64,000 nt of DNA from SSF26 sp037443945 (lineage in GTDB: Bacteria > Chloroflexota > Anaerolineae > J102), in assembly GCA_037443945.1 (NCBI GenBank), contig JBBINH010000004.1:62001-126000 (forward strand), written 5' to 3'. The notes below the pieces were generated by a model that was not told where the DNA came from, did not search any database, and saw only the letters and a program-made list of their open reading frames with translations. A program made the position numbers and the translations under genes. Every line of letters begins with the position of its first letter. Position 1 is the first letter of the stretch. This document shows, one piece after another, positions 1 to 7,208 of the stretch.

Positions 1-34
1 GTCCGGCGAGAACTATGAGAAGGGGAGGTGCATC

Positions 35-613
35 ATGAAACGTCCATTACACGTGTGGTTGCTCGCATTGACCGTCCTGGTGGTCCTGCTGCCGGTCCTG
101 GTGGTGGCCTGCGCCCGTCCGACACCCACCCCGGTGCCGCCCACACCGACATCTCCGCCTCCACCCACCCCGACTCCGGTGCCACCCACCCCGACCCCGG
201 TGCCGCCCACACCGACGCCTGCACCCCCACCGCCCCCCACAGCCACACCTGGTCCGGTTGTGGAAATCCCACCGGTACCCATCGGCAATGAGCGGCGCGC
301 CCGGGACTGGGATGCCGACGTGACCTATCTGCTCTTCAGCCGGCGTACCACGGCCTCGGATCTGGTGGGCGGCCTGGGCGGCATTGCCTTCAACCCGGCC
401 GATTGTATGCGCTGCCATGAGAACGCCCCCGGCGTGGAAGGGCAGATCTTCTACGGCTTCGAGGACTTCGCCAAGGATCAGTGGCTAGACATGTTGAGTA
501 AACCGGAAGGCAATGTCCCCGTGCGTGACTACAACTTTATCGAAGCCCACCAGAAGCGGGTGGATCTCGTTTTTGATGTCTTCCCGGAGCAACAGCTCAA
601 GCAGAATCCCTAA
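35..613 (+). CDS. Monohaem c-type cytochrome lipoprotein
   Basis: This 192-residue protein is probably an exported electron carrier tethered by a lipid. The N-terminus is a lipoprotein signal with a hydrophobic stretch and a VVAC lipobox (Cys 26). It is followed by about 45 residues of Pro/Thr-rich linker and then a roughly 110-residue domain with one haem-binding motif, CMRCH, near residue 124. I do not recognise a named family for the haem domain. A strong ribosome-binding site (AGGGGAGGTG) sits just before the ATG. An upstream frame appears to end in TGA overlapping this ATG (36-38), so the gene is probably internal to an operon that begins before the window. It lies directly ahead of a molybdoenzyme chaperone, which suggests that it serves an upstream molybdoenzyme. 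That role is inferred. Confidence 0.8.
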   Translation: MKRPLHVWLLALTVLVVLLPVLVVACARPTPTPVPPTPTSPPPPTPTPVPPTPTPVPPTPTPAPPPPPTATPGPVVEIPPVPIGNERRARDWDADVTYLLFSRRTTASDLVGGLGGIAFNPADCMRCHENAPGVEGQIFYGFEDFAKDQWLDMLSKPEGNVPVRDYNFIEAHQKRVDLVFDVFPEQQLKQNP

Positions 614-619
614 GTGATA

Positions 620-660
620 GCGATTGCGGATTGTGGGATTACGCCGCAATCCGCAATCGC
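620..660. repeat. Perfect 14-bp inverted repeat (stem-loop)
   Basis: GCGATTGCGGATTG (620-633) is exactly complementary to 647-660, with a 13-base loop. It occupies the whole space between the cytochrome stop codon and the start chosen for the next gene. No T-run follows, so it is not a standard terminator. An mRNA-processing or stability hairpin, or a small dispersed palindrome, fits better. Confidence 0.75.
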
Positions 661-675
661 CAACCCAATTCGTTG

Positions 676-1296
676 ATGGATCCGCGAGCCGAGTTGTACT
701 TCGCCCTATCCGAGTGTTACAAGGAGCCTTCCGACGCCTTTGCCCGTGACGTGGCGGAAGGCGTGCTGTATCGGGTGATAACGGAGGGCTTCCGGGCCTT
801 AGGACGCCCCTCCACCACCCTCGTTCTGGAGCCCCTGCACATCGCCGACACACCGGAAGCCGTGTTGCAAACCCTGAAGCGAGCCTACTATCCCCTGTTC
901 GTCATCCCGCCGCGCTTCGTCCTACCGGTAGAATCGGTGTACAAGGAGTGGGCCGGAGAGGATGGCTTCTTGACCGGCCAGCGAGGCATGATCATGGGGC
1001 CCTCGGCCAGGGATATGCTGCGACGCTACCGGGCCCAGGATATCCTTATCCCTAAACGTTTCAAGGATTATCCCGATCACCTGGCCCTTCTCCTGGAGTA
1101 CGGCGGCGTCCTCTGTGAGGAGGGAAACAGCCACGCCCTGGGCGAATTCGTCGCCAGCCATCTGGATGCCTGGATCGAGGAATTTGCCGAACAAGTCCGC
1201 GCTCGAACGGGAAGTCCTTTTTATCAGACCGTCGCCGAAGCTACGGTGGTCTTTGTCCGGGTAGAACGAGAACGCCTTCAAATCCCCATGCCATGA
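676..1296 (+). CDS. TorD/DmsD-family molybdoenzyme chaperone
   Basis: This is a 206-residue, all-helical acidic protein of the TorD/NarJ type. Such cytoplasmic chaperones bind the apo-form or signal peptide of a CISM molybdoenzyme until the cofactor is inserted. Supporting traits are the length, the N-terminal Tyr-x-x-Leu-Ser-x-x-Tyr region, the central YGGVLCEEGNS-like turn and the C-terminal FVRVERERL helix. The ATG at 676 is preferred because the frame upstream of it runs through a perfect hairpin (620-660) and would add a non-conserved tail. The stop overlaps the next start by 4 bases (ATGA). No molybdoenzyme is in the window, so the client is probably encoded just upstream of base 1. Confidence 0.8.
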   Translation: MDPRAELYFALSECYKEPSDAFARDVAEGVLYRVITEGFRALGRPSTTLVLEPLHIADTPEAVLQTLKRAYYPLFVIPPRFVLPVESVYKEWAGEDGFLTGQRGMIMGPSARDMLRRYRAQDILIPKRFKDYPDHLALLLEYGGVLCEEGNSHALGEFVASHLDAWIEEFAEQVRARTGSPFYQTVAEATVVFVRVERERLQIPMP

Positions 1297-2291
1297 ACGT
1301 CGCCCCCCTCATCAAGTCACTTGCAGGTTGTCTTGTTTGTCTTGTGATGCTCCTCTTCACGGCAGCCTGCGCCCCCCAGGCCGCACCGACCTTACCGGCA
1401 TCTCCGGCGCCGAGGGCGGAGATGGCCACACAGACACCCACCGAGCCAACACCGACCTCAACCCTCGGTCAAGCTCAAGACACGGTCCCGGCACCTGTGA
1501 CCACCCTACCGGTAACGCCTACTCCCACGCCCCAAGCCGGGGGTGGCATCTCCGCCGAGCTGATCCAACGTGGGCAGCAGGCCTACCGGGACTGGGAGTG
1601 CTTCAATTGTCACGTTATCAACGGGGAAGGCGGGGTAAAACGCCGCGGACCTGAGCTGGACAATATCGGTAACCTTCTCTCCCCCGACGCCATCCGCGCC
1701 GAAATCCTCAACCCCTCTTTCTCCCTGGCCGCAGGCTTTGAGGAGGAGTACAACAAAGTCACCATGCCCAACGATTACGGCAGGCGCATAAGCGAGGAGG
1801 AGATCAACGCCCTGGTGGCGTATCTCTCCACGTTGCAGGACGAATCAGTGCAGACGCCGAAGCCGTTGTTCCCGGGGACGGCGAAGGAGGATCGGGGACC
1901 GTTTTACGAGATTCCGTTGGCGTACCAGAAAGTGATGCCGTCGGGATGGTGGACGGATCCGAAGATCATCGCCGAGGGCAAGGCCATCTACGAGGGTCAG
2001 GTCTACCCCGATGTGAATTGTGCGGCCTGTCACGGTGTTGACGGCGCGCCTGTCATCCCCGAGGCAGCCGACTTCCGCGAGCCGGATCGGATCGAAGGCT
2101 GGTCCGATGCGTTCTGGTTCTGGCGGATTGCCACGGGGGTGCCCGGCACGGCCATGACGCCGTGGGAGGGGAAGCTGACGCCGGAGGAGATCTTCAAGGT
2201 CATGGCCTACGAAAACACTTTCGCTTATGCCGGCGAGCCGACAGATCACGCCGAGATGTTCTACCCGCCAAAGGCCGAGAAAGAGAAATGA
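1293..2291 (+). CDS. Diheme c-type cytochrome lipoprotein
   Basis: This 332-residue exported lipoprotein (lipobox TAAC, Cys 26) has a Thr/Pro linker and two cytochrome c domains. The motifs are CFNCH near residue 103, followed by a GGVKRRGPEL segment, and CAACH near residue 243. Methionines in VTMPND and GTAMTPWE are plausible sixth ligands. It is a close paralogue of the C-terminal two thirds of the cytochrome at 3899-5107; long stretches are identical, including RRGPELDNIGNL and KAIYEGQVYPDV. Genes for the two paralogues bracket the CydA-like gene, so they probably pass electrons to or from it. One is lipid-anchored and the other is helix-anchored. Translation is coupled to the chaperone gene through an ATGA overlap. 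Confidence 0.85.
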   Translation: MNVAPLIKSLAGCLVCLVMLLFTAACAPQAAPTLPASPAPRAEMATQTPTEPTPTSTLGQAQDTVPAPVTTLPVTPTPTPQAGGGISAELIQRGQQAYRDWECFNCHVINGEGGVKRRGPELDNIGNLLSPDAIRAEILNPSFSLAAGFEEEYNKVTMPNDYGRRISEEEINALVAYLSTLQDESVQTPKPLFPGTAKEDRGPFYEIPLAYQKVMPSGWWTDPKIIAEGKAIYEGQVYPDVNCAACHGVDGAPVIPEAADFREPDRIEGWSDAFWFWRIATGVPGTAMTPWEGKLTPEEIFKVMAYENTFAYAGEPTDHAEMFYPPKAEKEK

Positions 2292-2447
2292 GCTTTTCCA
2301 GTTTATCGTTGCAAGGATGGCAGAGGCATCTTCTCCTGGCAAAAGCAGGGGATTGTGTCGGGGGCAAGTCCTCGGCAGTCTATCCCCGACCGAGCGGGGA
2401 ATGGTCCTTCGTCGCGTCGCTTTTCGCAGAACATGGGAGGAAATCGA
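2292..2447 (+). other. Non-coding leader between cytochrome and CydA-like genes
   Basis: This 156-base stretch has no convincing gene, although most neighbouring genes overlap or nearly touch. It contains a 7-bp stem (GTCGGGG 2357-2363 with CCCCGAC 2384-2390) closing a 20-base loop, and ends in a strong ribosome-binding site (GGGAGG, 2435-2440). It may be a structured leader or internal regulatory site. I could not match it to a known riboswitch. Confidence 0.4.
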
Positions 2448-3902
2448 ATGCCTGACATAAGTTTCCCACTCATCGGTAACCGGACAGCTATCTGGATTGT
2501 CGCCCAATTGCACCTGAATTTCGCCGCCTTCATTCTGGGGGCGCCGATCTTCATCGTCATCAGCGAGTTTCTGGGCTGGCGCAATAAAGACGCGCGCTAT
2601 GAGCGGCTGGCCCACGAGATGACCAAGGTGACGGCCGTCGCTTACAGCCTCACCGCCCTTATGGGGGGGGGCTTCGTCTTCATGCTGGTGGGGCTTTACC
2701 CGGATTTCGCGGGATTCATCTTCCCCCGTTTCTTCACGCTGTGGGTCTTGCTCTATCCTGTGCTCTTCATCCTGGAGACCCTGACCCTGTACACCTACTG
2801 GTATAGCTGGGACGCCCTGATGGACCGGAAGGGGCTGCACATTCTCATCGGGGTGTTATTGAACATCATCGGCACCCTGACCATGTTCAACCAGAATGCC
2901 ATTGCCTCCTTCATGAATACCCCGCCGGAGAACTGGCAAACGGCCACCCTGTGGGAACTGGTCAACAACCACACCTGGTGGCCCTTGAATCTGCACCGCT
3001 TCATCGCCAATATCGTCTTCGGCGGTTTCATCACCGGGCTGGTGGCCGCCTATATGTACCTGACGTCCAAGGACCCCAAGGAGCGGGCCTTCTACGACTG
3101 GATGGGGTTCATCGGTAACCTCATCGGCACCGCGACCTTTATCATCCTTATCGCTCCGGGCTACATCTACGGCCGGGAGATCTACGCCTACGACGCTTCC
3201 CTGGGCATCTACATGATGTCCGACCGCCTGTCCATGTTCTTCGAGATGCAGGGAATCCTGGTGGGGCTGCTTTTCCTGGCCGCCAACTACTACATGTGGC
3301 TGAGCATCCGGCGGGTTGAGGGGAGCGAGCGGTTTGCGCTGCCCATGAAGCTAGGCTTTGCCCTGGTCTTTCTGGGCAATGCCATCTGGGTGACTCCCCG
3401 CCATTTCTTCGCCACCATGATCCTCGAACCGGGAATGCTACCACCGGGCATGACCGAGGAGGCCTTTATCGCCCAGATGGAGCTGCCGGCTCATCTGGGG
3501 TTTATGGCCCTTATGCCGTCTAAGAACACCGCGGCCGCTTGGACGGCTCTGGTCACCCTGATAAACTATGTGTTCTACCGCATCGCCCTGCGACGGGGTC
3601 GGATCACGTGGGGGGAGATTGAGACACCTGCACAATATGCCCTGATTCTGCTGGCCTTCGCCGCCATTTGGACCATGGGACTGATGGGCGCGGTGCGCTC
3701 TCTCATCCGCAAGAGCTTCCACGTCTACAACGCCATCCCGGATCTGTCCGGCGAGGCCTTCACCCCCACCCTGGCCCAGTCCACTCTGATCGTTACCGTT
3801 GTCTCTTTGATCTTCTTCCTGCTCATCACACTTATCATCTGGCTCAGCCACAAACTGGGTAAACCGGAGCGGAAAGTTGTTCTGCAGGAGGTGCATGGAT
3901 GA
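2448..3902 (+). CDS. CydA-like cytochrome bd-superfamily subunit (non-quinol type)
   Basis: This 484-residue polytopic membrane protein has about nine or ten hydrophobic helices and belongs to the cytochrome bd oxidase subunit I superfamily. The ATG at 2448 is chosen because GGGAGG lies 7 bases upstream. The conserved His of helix 1 (AQLHLNF) and the His before helix 5 (LHRFIAN) match haem ligands of CydA, and FILETLTLY preserves one haem-associated Glu. The second Glu, eight residues earlier, is Leu. The GRQPW quinol-site motif is replaced by GNAIWVTPRHF. No CydB gene follows. These traits fit the cytochrome c-linked, non-quinol branches of the superfamily (the OR-N type groups) rather than a bd quinol oxidase. 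The neighbours are two diheme cytochromes. Whether it reduces oxygen or another acceptor cannot be read from sequence. Confidence 0.8.
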   Translation: MPDISFPLIGNRTAIWIVAQLHLNFAAFILGAPIFIVISEFLGWRNKDARYERLAHEMTKVTAVAYSLTALMGGGFVFMLVGLYPDFAGFIFPRFFTLWVLLYPVLFILETLTLYTYWYSWDALMDRKGLHILIGVLLNIIGTLTMFNQNAIASFMNTPPENWQTATLWELVNNHTWWPLNLHRFIANIVFGGFITGLVAAYMYLTSKDPKERAFYDWMGFIGNLIGTATFIILIAPGYIYGREIYAYDASLGIYMMSDRLSMFFEMQGILVGLLFLAANYYMWLSIRRVEGSERFALPMKLGFALVFLGNAIWVTPRHFFATMILEPGMLPPGMTEEAFIAQMELPAHLGFMALMPSKNTAAAWTALVTLINYVFYRIALRRGRITWGEIETPAQYALILLAFAAIWTMGLMGAVRSLIRKSFHVYNAIPDLSGEAFTPTLAQSTLIVTVVSLIFFLLITLIIWLSHKLGKPERKVVLQEVHG

Positions 3903-5107
3903 CTCTTTGGCAGAATCTCCGTTGGAAACTGGTTGTGACCGCGGTGCTGGCCATTGTCGTTTATTTCGTCAGTGGCTTGATCGGTTTCCCAACCATCTTT
4001 CGTTTCTACTTCATGGGCTATGTGCTCATCGCCCTGCCCTTCTTCGTGTTCCTGGATCTACGCTTTGGCACCCAGGCGCGGCATGGCGGCCTGGCCATCC
4101 TGGCCGTATTCCTCATCGCCTCGGCGATCCTGGCCCTGGTCGGCCGGCTCTTGCCTCAGTACACCCCCGAAGTGGAACAGGAGAAAATCGCCCGTATCCA
4201 GCGCTCATTTCTGGATCGGCAGAAGCCGCAGCGCATCGAGGCCTTACGCCAGGAAGCAGAGGCGCTGGGGCTTGTGGTCGTCGAGCCGGGTCAGGTTGCC
4301 CAGGCGCCGGCCGGCGGTGAAGGCACCGCAGTAGCGCCGGGCTCCGGGGAGGGCACAGAAGCTGCCGCTCCCTCGCCCGAGCTCATCGAGCGCGGCAAGG
4401 TGGCCTACGATGACTGGGAGTGTTATAACTGTCACAAGATCGGCGGCAAAGGCGGTGTCAAACGACGCGGCCCCGAATTGGATAACATCGGCAACCTTAT
4501 GTCGCCCGACGCCATCCGCATCAAGATCCTGCATCCCACCTTCTCGTTGTCCGAAGGGTTCGAGGAGGAGTACGACAAGGTCACCATGCCCGATGACTAC
4601 AATGAGCGGCTAAGCGACGAGGAGGTCACCGCTCTGGTGGCTTACCTCTCCTCCTTAACAGACACGACGGTCCAGACCCCCAAACCCTTCTTTCCAGGCA
4701 CCGTCAAGGAAGATCGAGGACCTTTCTACGAGATCCCCCTGGAGTATCAGAAAACCATGCCGCCCGGTTGGTGGACCGATCCCAAGATCATCGAGGAAGG
4801 CAAGGCCATTTACGAGGGCCAGGTCTATCCCGATGTGGTGTGTGCGGCTTGTCACGGCCGGGACGGGGTTCCTATCCTGACAGGGGCGGCCGATTTTCGC
4901 AATCCGGACTTGGTGGAGGGTTGGTCGGATGCCTTCTGGTACTGGCGCATTGCCAAAGGGGTGCCCGGCACGGCCATGACCGCTTGGGAGGAGAAACTAA
5001 CACCGGAAGAAATCTTCAAAGTCATGGCCTATGTGAACACCTTCGCCTATCAAGGCAAACCCACAGACCACCACGAGATGTTCTATCCCCCCAAGGCTCA
5101 GCGGTAA
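3899..5107 (+). CDS. Membrane-anchored diheme cytochrome c
   Basis: The protein has 402 residues. The first ~85 residues form three hydrophobic helices (about 9-30, 38-53 and 63-84). An Ala/Gly/Glu-rich spacer follows, then two cytochrome c domains with CYNCH near residue 174 and CAACH near residue 315. The haem part is a paralogue of the lipoprotein at 1293-2291, so a duplication gave two differently anchored copies. The start overlaps the stop of the CydA-like gene (ATGA), which implies coupled translation and probably a stable complex. The three-helix anchor may take the structural place of the missing CydB subunit. That is conjecture. Confidence 0.85.
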   Translation: MTLWQNLRWKLVVTAVLAIVVYFVSGLIGFPTIFRFYFMGYVLIALPFFVFLDLRFGTQARHGGLAILAVFLIASAILALVGRLLPQYTPEVEQEKIARIQRSFLDRQKPQRIEALRQEAEALGLVVVEPGQVAQAPAGGEGTAVAPGSGEGTEAAAPSPELIERGKVAYDDWECYNCHKIGGKGGVKRRGPELDNIGNLMSPDAIRIKILHPTFSLSEGFEEEYDKVTMPDDYNERLSDEEVTALVAYLSSLTDTTVQTPKPFFPGTVKEDRGPFYEIPLEYQKTMPPGWWTDPKIIEEGKAIYEGQVYPDVVCAACHGRDGVPILTGAADFRNPDLVEGWSDAFWYWRIAKGVPGTAMTAWEEKLTPEEIFKVMAYVNTFAYQGKPTDHHEMFYPPKAQR

Positions 5108-5109
5108 AG

Positions 5110-5760
5110 ATGCCCGATTTGGATGAGCTCCTGCGCGCTTCTGCCGCCTTACATCACCACCTGTGCCCCCGTCAGGTCCTGGGGGTGCGTATGGGGTTGC
5201 TGGGCGGTGACCGGCTAGGCCTCGAGGTGCCTCGCGCGGACAAACGGATCCTGGCCCTGGTCGAGACGGATGGCTGTGCCGCCGATGGGTTGGCCGTCGC
5301 CACCGGCTGTTGGGTGGGTCGGCGCACTTTGCGGGTTATCGATTTCGGCAAGGTAGCCGCCACCCTGGTCGATACCCGCACCGGCCGCGCCGTGCGCGTG
5401 GCGCCCAGGGCCGGGATCCGGGAGCGGGCCCGGGCCTATGCGCCGGAAGCCCTCAATCGCTGGCAGGCGCAACTGTTGGGTTATCAGCGCATGCCCGAGG
5501 TGGAACTCCTGGTCGTCCAGGAAGTTCGTCTGCTCTTCTCCCTGGCGAAATTCTTGAGCAAGAACGGTTATCGGGTGAACTGTCAGATCTGCGGGGAGGA
5601 GATCATCAACGAACGGGAAGTGCGACGGGATGGGCTGACGGTGTGCCGCGCCTGCGCCGGCCAGCGTTACTATCAGCCGGTGGGCGAAGCTGAGGCTGCC
5701 CACCGGCTGCACCTGGAAGACCCGGTCGAGAGTCCAGGACCGATAGAAGTGCCGGTATAG
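5110..5760 (+). CDS. FmdE-family protein with C-terminal zinc finger
   Basis: The 216-residue protein resembles FmdE (formylmethanofuran dehydrogenase subunit E family). It has the N-terminal HHHLCPRQVLGVRMG motif, then VETDGCAADGLAVATGCWVG, with His and Cys residues typical of that fold. The C-terminus carries a treble-clef-like zinc finger, CQICGEEI...CRACAG. FmdE-like proteins are found beside molybdenum/tungsten enzymes, and some bind a metal or cofactor; the exact function is not settled. Only 2 bases separate it from the cytochrome stop codon, so it belongs to the same transcript. With the TorD chaperone it strengthens the case for a molybdopterin enzyme in this locus. Confidence 0.75.
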   Translation: MPDLDELLRASAALHHHLCPRQVLGVRMGLLGGDRLGLEVPRADKRILALVETDGCAADGLAVATGCWVGRRTLRVIDFGKVAATLVDTRTGRAVRVAPRAGIRERARAYAPEALNRWQAQLLGYQRMPEVELLVVQEVRLLFSLAKFLSKNGYRVNCQICGEEIINEREVRRDGLTVCRACAGQRYYQPVGEAEAAHRLHLEDPVESPGPIEVPV

Positions 5761-5768
5761 GAGGGAGA

Positions 5769-6254
5769 ATGGTGAGATGGCTGCATGAACACGGTGAAGC
5801 TCGCCGGCGATGGATATTCGGAATGCTGGCCGTGGTGAGCGTTCTGATGCTCGCAGCTCAAGTATGGGCCACCCGAAAGGAGGCGTCGGCTCGCGAGTGG
5901 TCTGAGTTGTCCGAAGCGCGAGTTACACGAGAAGAAAAAGGAGCCGACGCCTCAGAGGGGGCGGTCTGCCGGTTCTCCGGACCGGCCCGGATGCAGCTGG
6001 CGCCGACCTCTCCCGGTACCCAAGTCGAAGCCTGGGTGGACGGAGAGAAGGTGGCCGAGACGGAGGTAGTCGGTCAGGGCGAGGAAAGCCTCTACTCCTT
6101 GATCCTAGACCGCCGCTACGCGGGCAAGACCGTGGTCTTCCGCTTTTCCGCTTATCCTCACCTCGGTGAGGCGGGACGGGCCACCTGCGTGTTGGGTCAG
6201 GAGCAAGCCCTGACCCTGAGTGCCGAATCCCATCGCGGTTGTGGAGGTGGGTAG
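5769..6254 (+). CDS. Membrane-anchored hypothetical protein
   Basis: I do not recognise this 161-residue protein. It has a short basic N-terminus, one transmembrane helix (about residues 16-35) and an extracytoplasmic domain of about 120 residues that looks beta-rich. It contains only a few cysteines and ends in CGGG. The start has a good ribosome-binding site (GGAGGGAGA). The TAG stop shares its last base with the GTG start of the following ATPase gene, which places it firmly in the operon. Confidence 0.6.
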   Translation: MVRWLHEHGEARRRWIFGMLAVVSVLMLAAQVWATRKEASAREWSELSEARVTREEKGADASEGAVCRFSGPARMQLAPTSPGTQVEAWVDGEKVAETEVVGQGEESLYSLILDRRYAGKTVVFRFSAYPHLGEAGRATCVLGQEQALTLSAESHRGCGGG

Positions 6255-7033
6255 TGAGTACCATCCGACACGCCATCGCCGTAGCCAGCGGTAAGGGTGG
6301 TGTGGGCAAGAGCACCGTGGCGGTGAACCTAGCCGTGGCCCTGGCCGAGACCGGCGCCAAAGTGGGCCTGTTGGACGGCGACATCTACGGCCCTTCCATC
6401 CCGGTGATGACGGGCTTGGCGGGACAGCATCCCCATTCACCCGACGGGGATCGGGTATTGCCGCTGATCAGTCACGGGATCAAGTTGATGTCCATGGGCT
6501 TTCTCGTCGAGGAAGCCGAGTCCCTGGCCTTCCGGGGCCCTGTTGTCCACCAGGTGCTGCAGGAGTTCCTGCAAGACGTAGAGTGGGACGACCTGGACTA
6601 CCTGATCGTAGACCTGCCCCCCGGCACCGGCGATGCGGTGATCACCCTTATCCACTCCCTGCCTTTGAGCGGGGTCATCATCGTGAGTACTCCGCAGAAC
6701 CTGGCCGTGGTCTCCGTCGTGCGTTGCGTGGCCCTGTTTCGGGAACGTGAAATCCCCATTCTGGGCGTCATCGAGAACATGAGCCAATCGATTTGCCCTC
6801 ATTGCGGGGAGATACTCGACATCTTCGGTTCCGGGCACAAGGTCCGGGATATGTGCGCTTATTGGGAGATCCCGTTTTTGGGCGGTATACCCCTCGATCC
6901 GCGGGTGCGCGAGAGCGGGGACATGGGGATACCCGTAGTATTGCGCTTACCGAACTCCCCTGCGGGCCGGGCGCTGACGCGCATCGCCCAGACGTTAGAG
7001 GCCTGGCTCCCTATAGCCCACCGAGAGAGGTAA
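6254..7033 (+). CDS. Mrp/NBP35-family iron-sulfur carrier ATPase (copy 1)
   Basis: This 259-residue deviant Walker-A ATPase (SGKGGVGKST near residue 12) belongs to the Mrp/ApbC family, whose members carry or assemble Fe-S clusters. The Walker-A' DGDIYGPS, the DLPPGTGD switch and the C-terminal CPHC pair, which would bridge a shared cluster in a dimer, are all present. The GTG at 6254 is chosen because GGAGGTGG lies 5 bases upstream and its G is the last base of the previous stop codon. A second Mrp gene follows 2 kb downstream. The two may form a heterodimer dedicated to the redox enzymes of this locus. Confidence 0.85.
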   Translation: MSTIRHAIAVASGKGGVGKSTVAVNLAVALAETGAKVGLLDGDIYGPSIPVMTGLAGQHPHSPDGDRVLPLISHGIKLMSMGFLVEEAESLAFRGPVVHQVLQEFLQDVEWDDLDYLIVDLPPGTGDAVITLIHSLPLSGVIIVSTPQNLAVVSVVRCVALFREREIPILGVIENMSQSICPHCGEILDIFGSGHKVRDMCAYWEIPFLGGIPLDPRVRESGDMGIPVVLRLPNSPAGRALTRIAQTLEAWLPIAHRER

Positions 7034-7208
7034 CCAACCATGCCCACCGTCGGAATTCCCCTGCCGATGAGACCGATCATGGCCTGCGGTTGTCTTGTCC
7101 GGTCAGGTGTTGGGCATTGACCCACCCGATCGGAAAAGCGTTTGTTGATAACTCCTACGACGGTTATAGCGTTGCGTTTATCCTGATTTTTTCGAAAAGG
7201 AGGCATTC

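Noticed and set aside
2292..2447. A known riboswitch in front of the CydA-like gene
   Set aside because: I could not match the stem pattern to any class I know, so it is only reported as an unexplained leader.
1845..2840. Open frame of 331 codons on the - strand
   Set aside because: It is antisense to the cytochrome and CydA-like genes, which have clear families and ribosome-binding sites.
2448..3902. Classical cytochrome bd quinol oxidase
   Set aside because: The GRQPW motif and one conserved Glu are absent, and there is no CydB gene.
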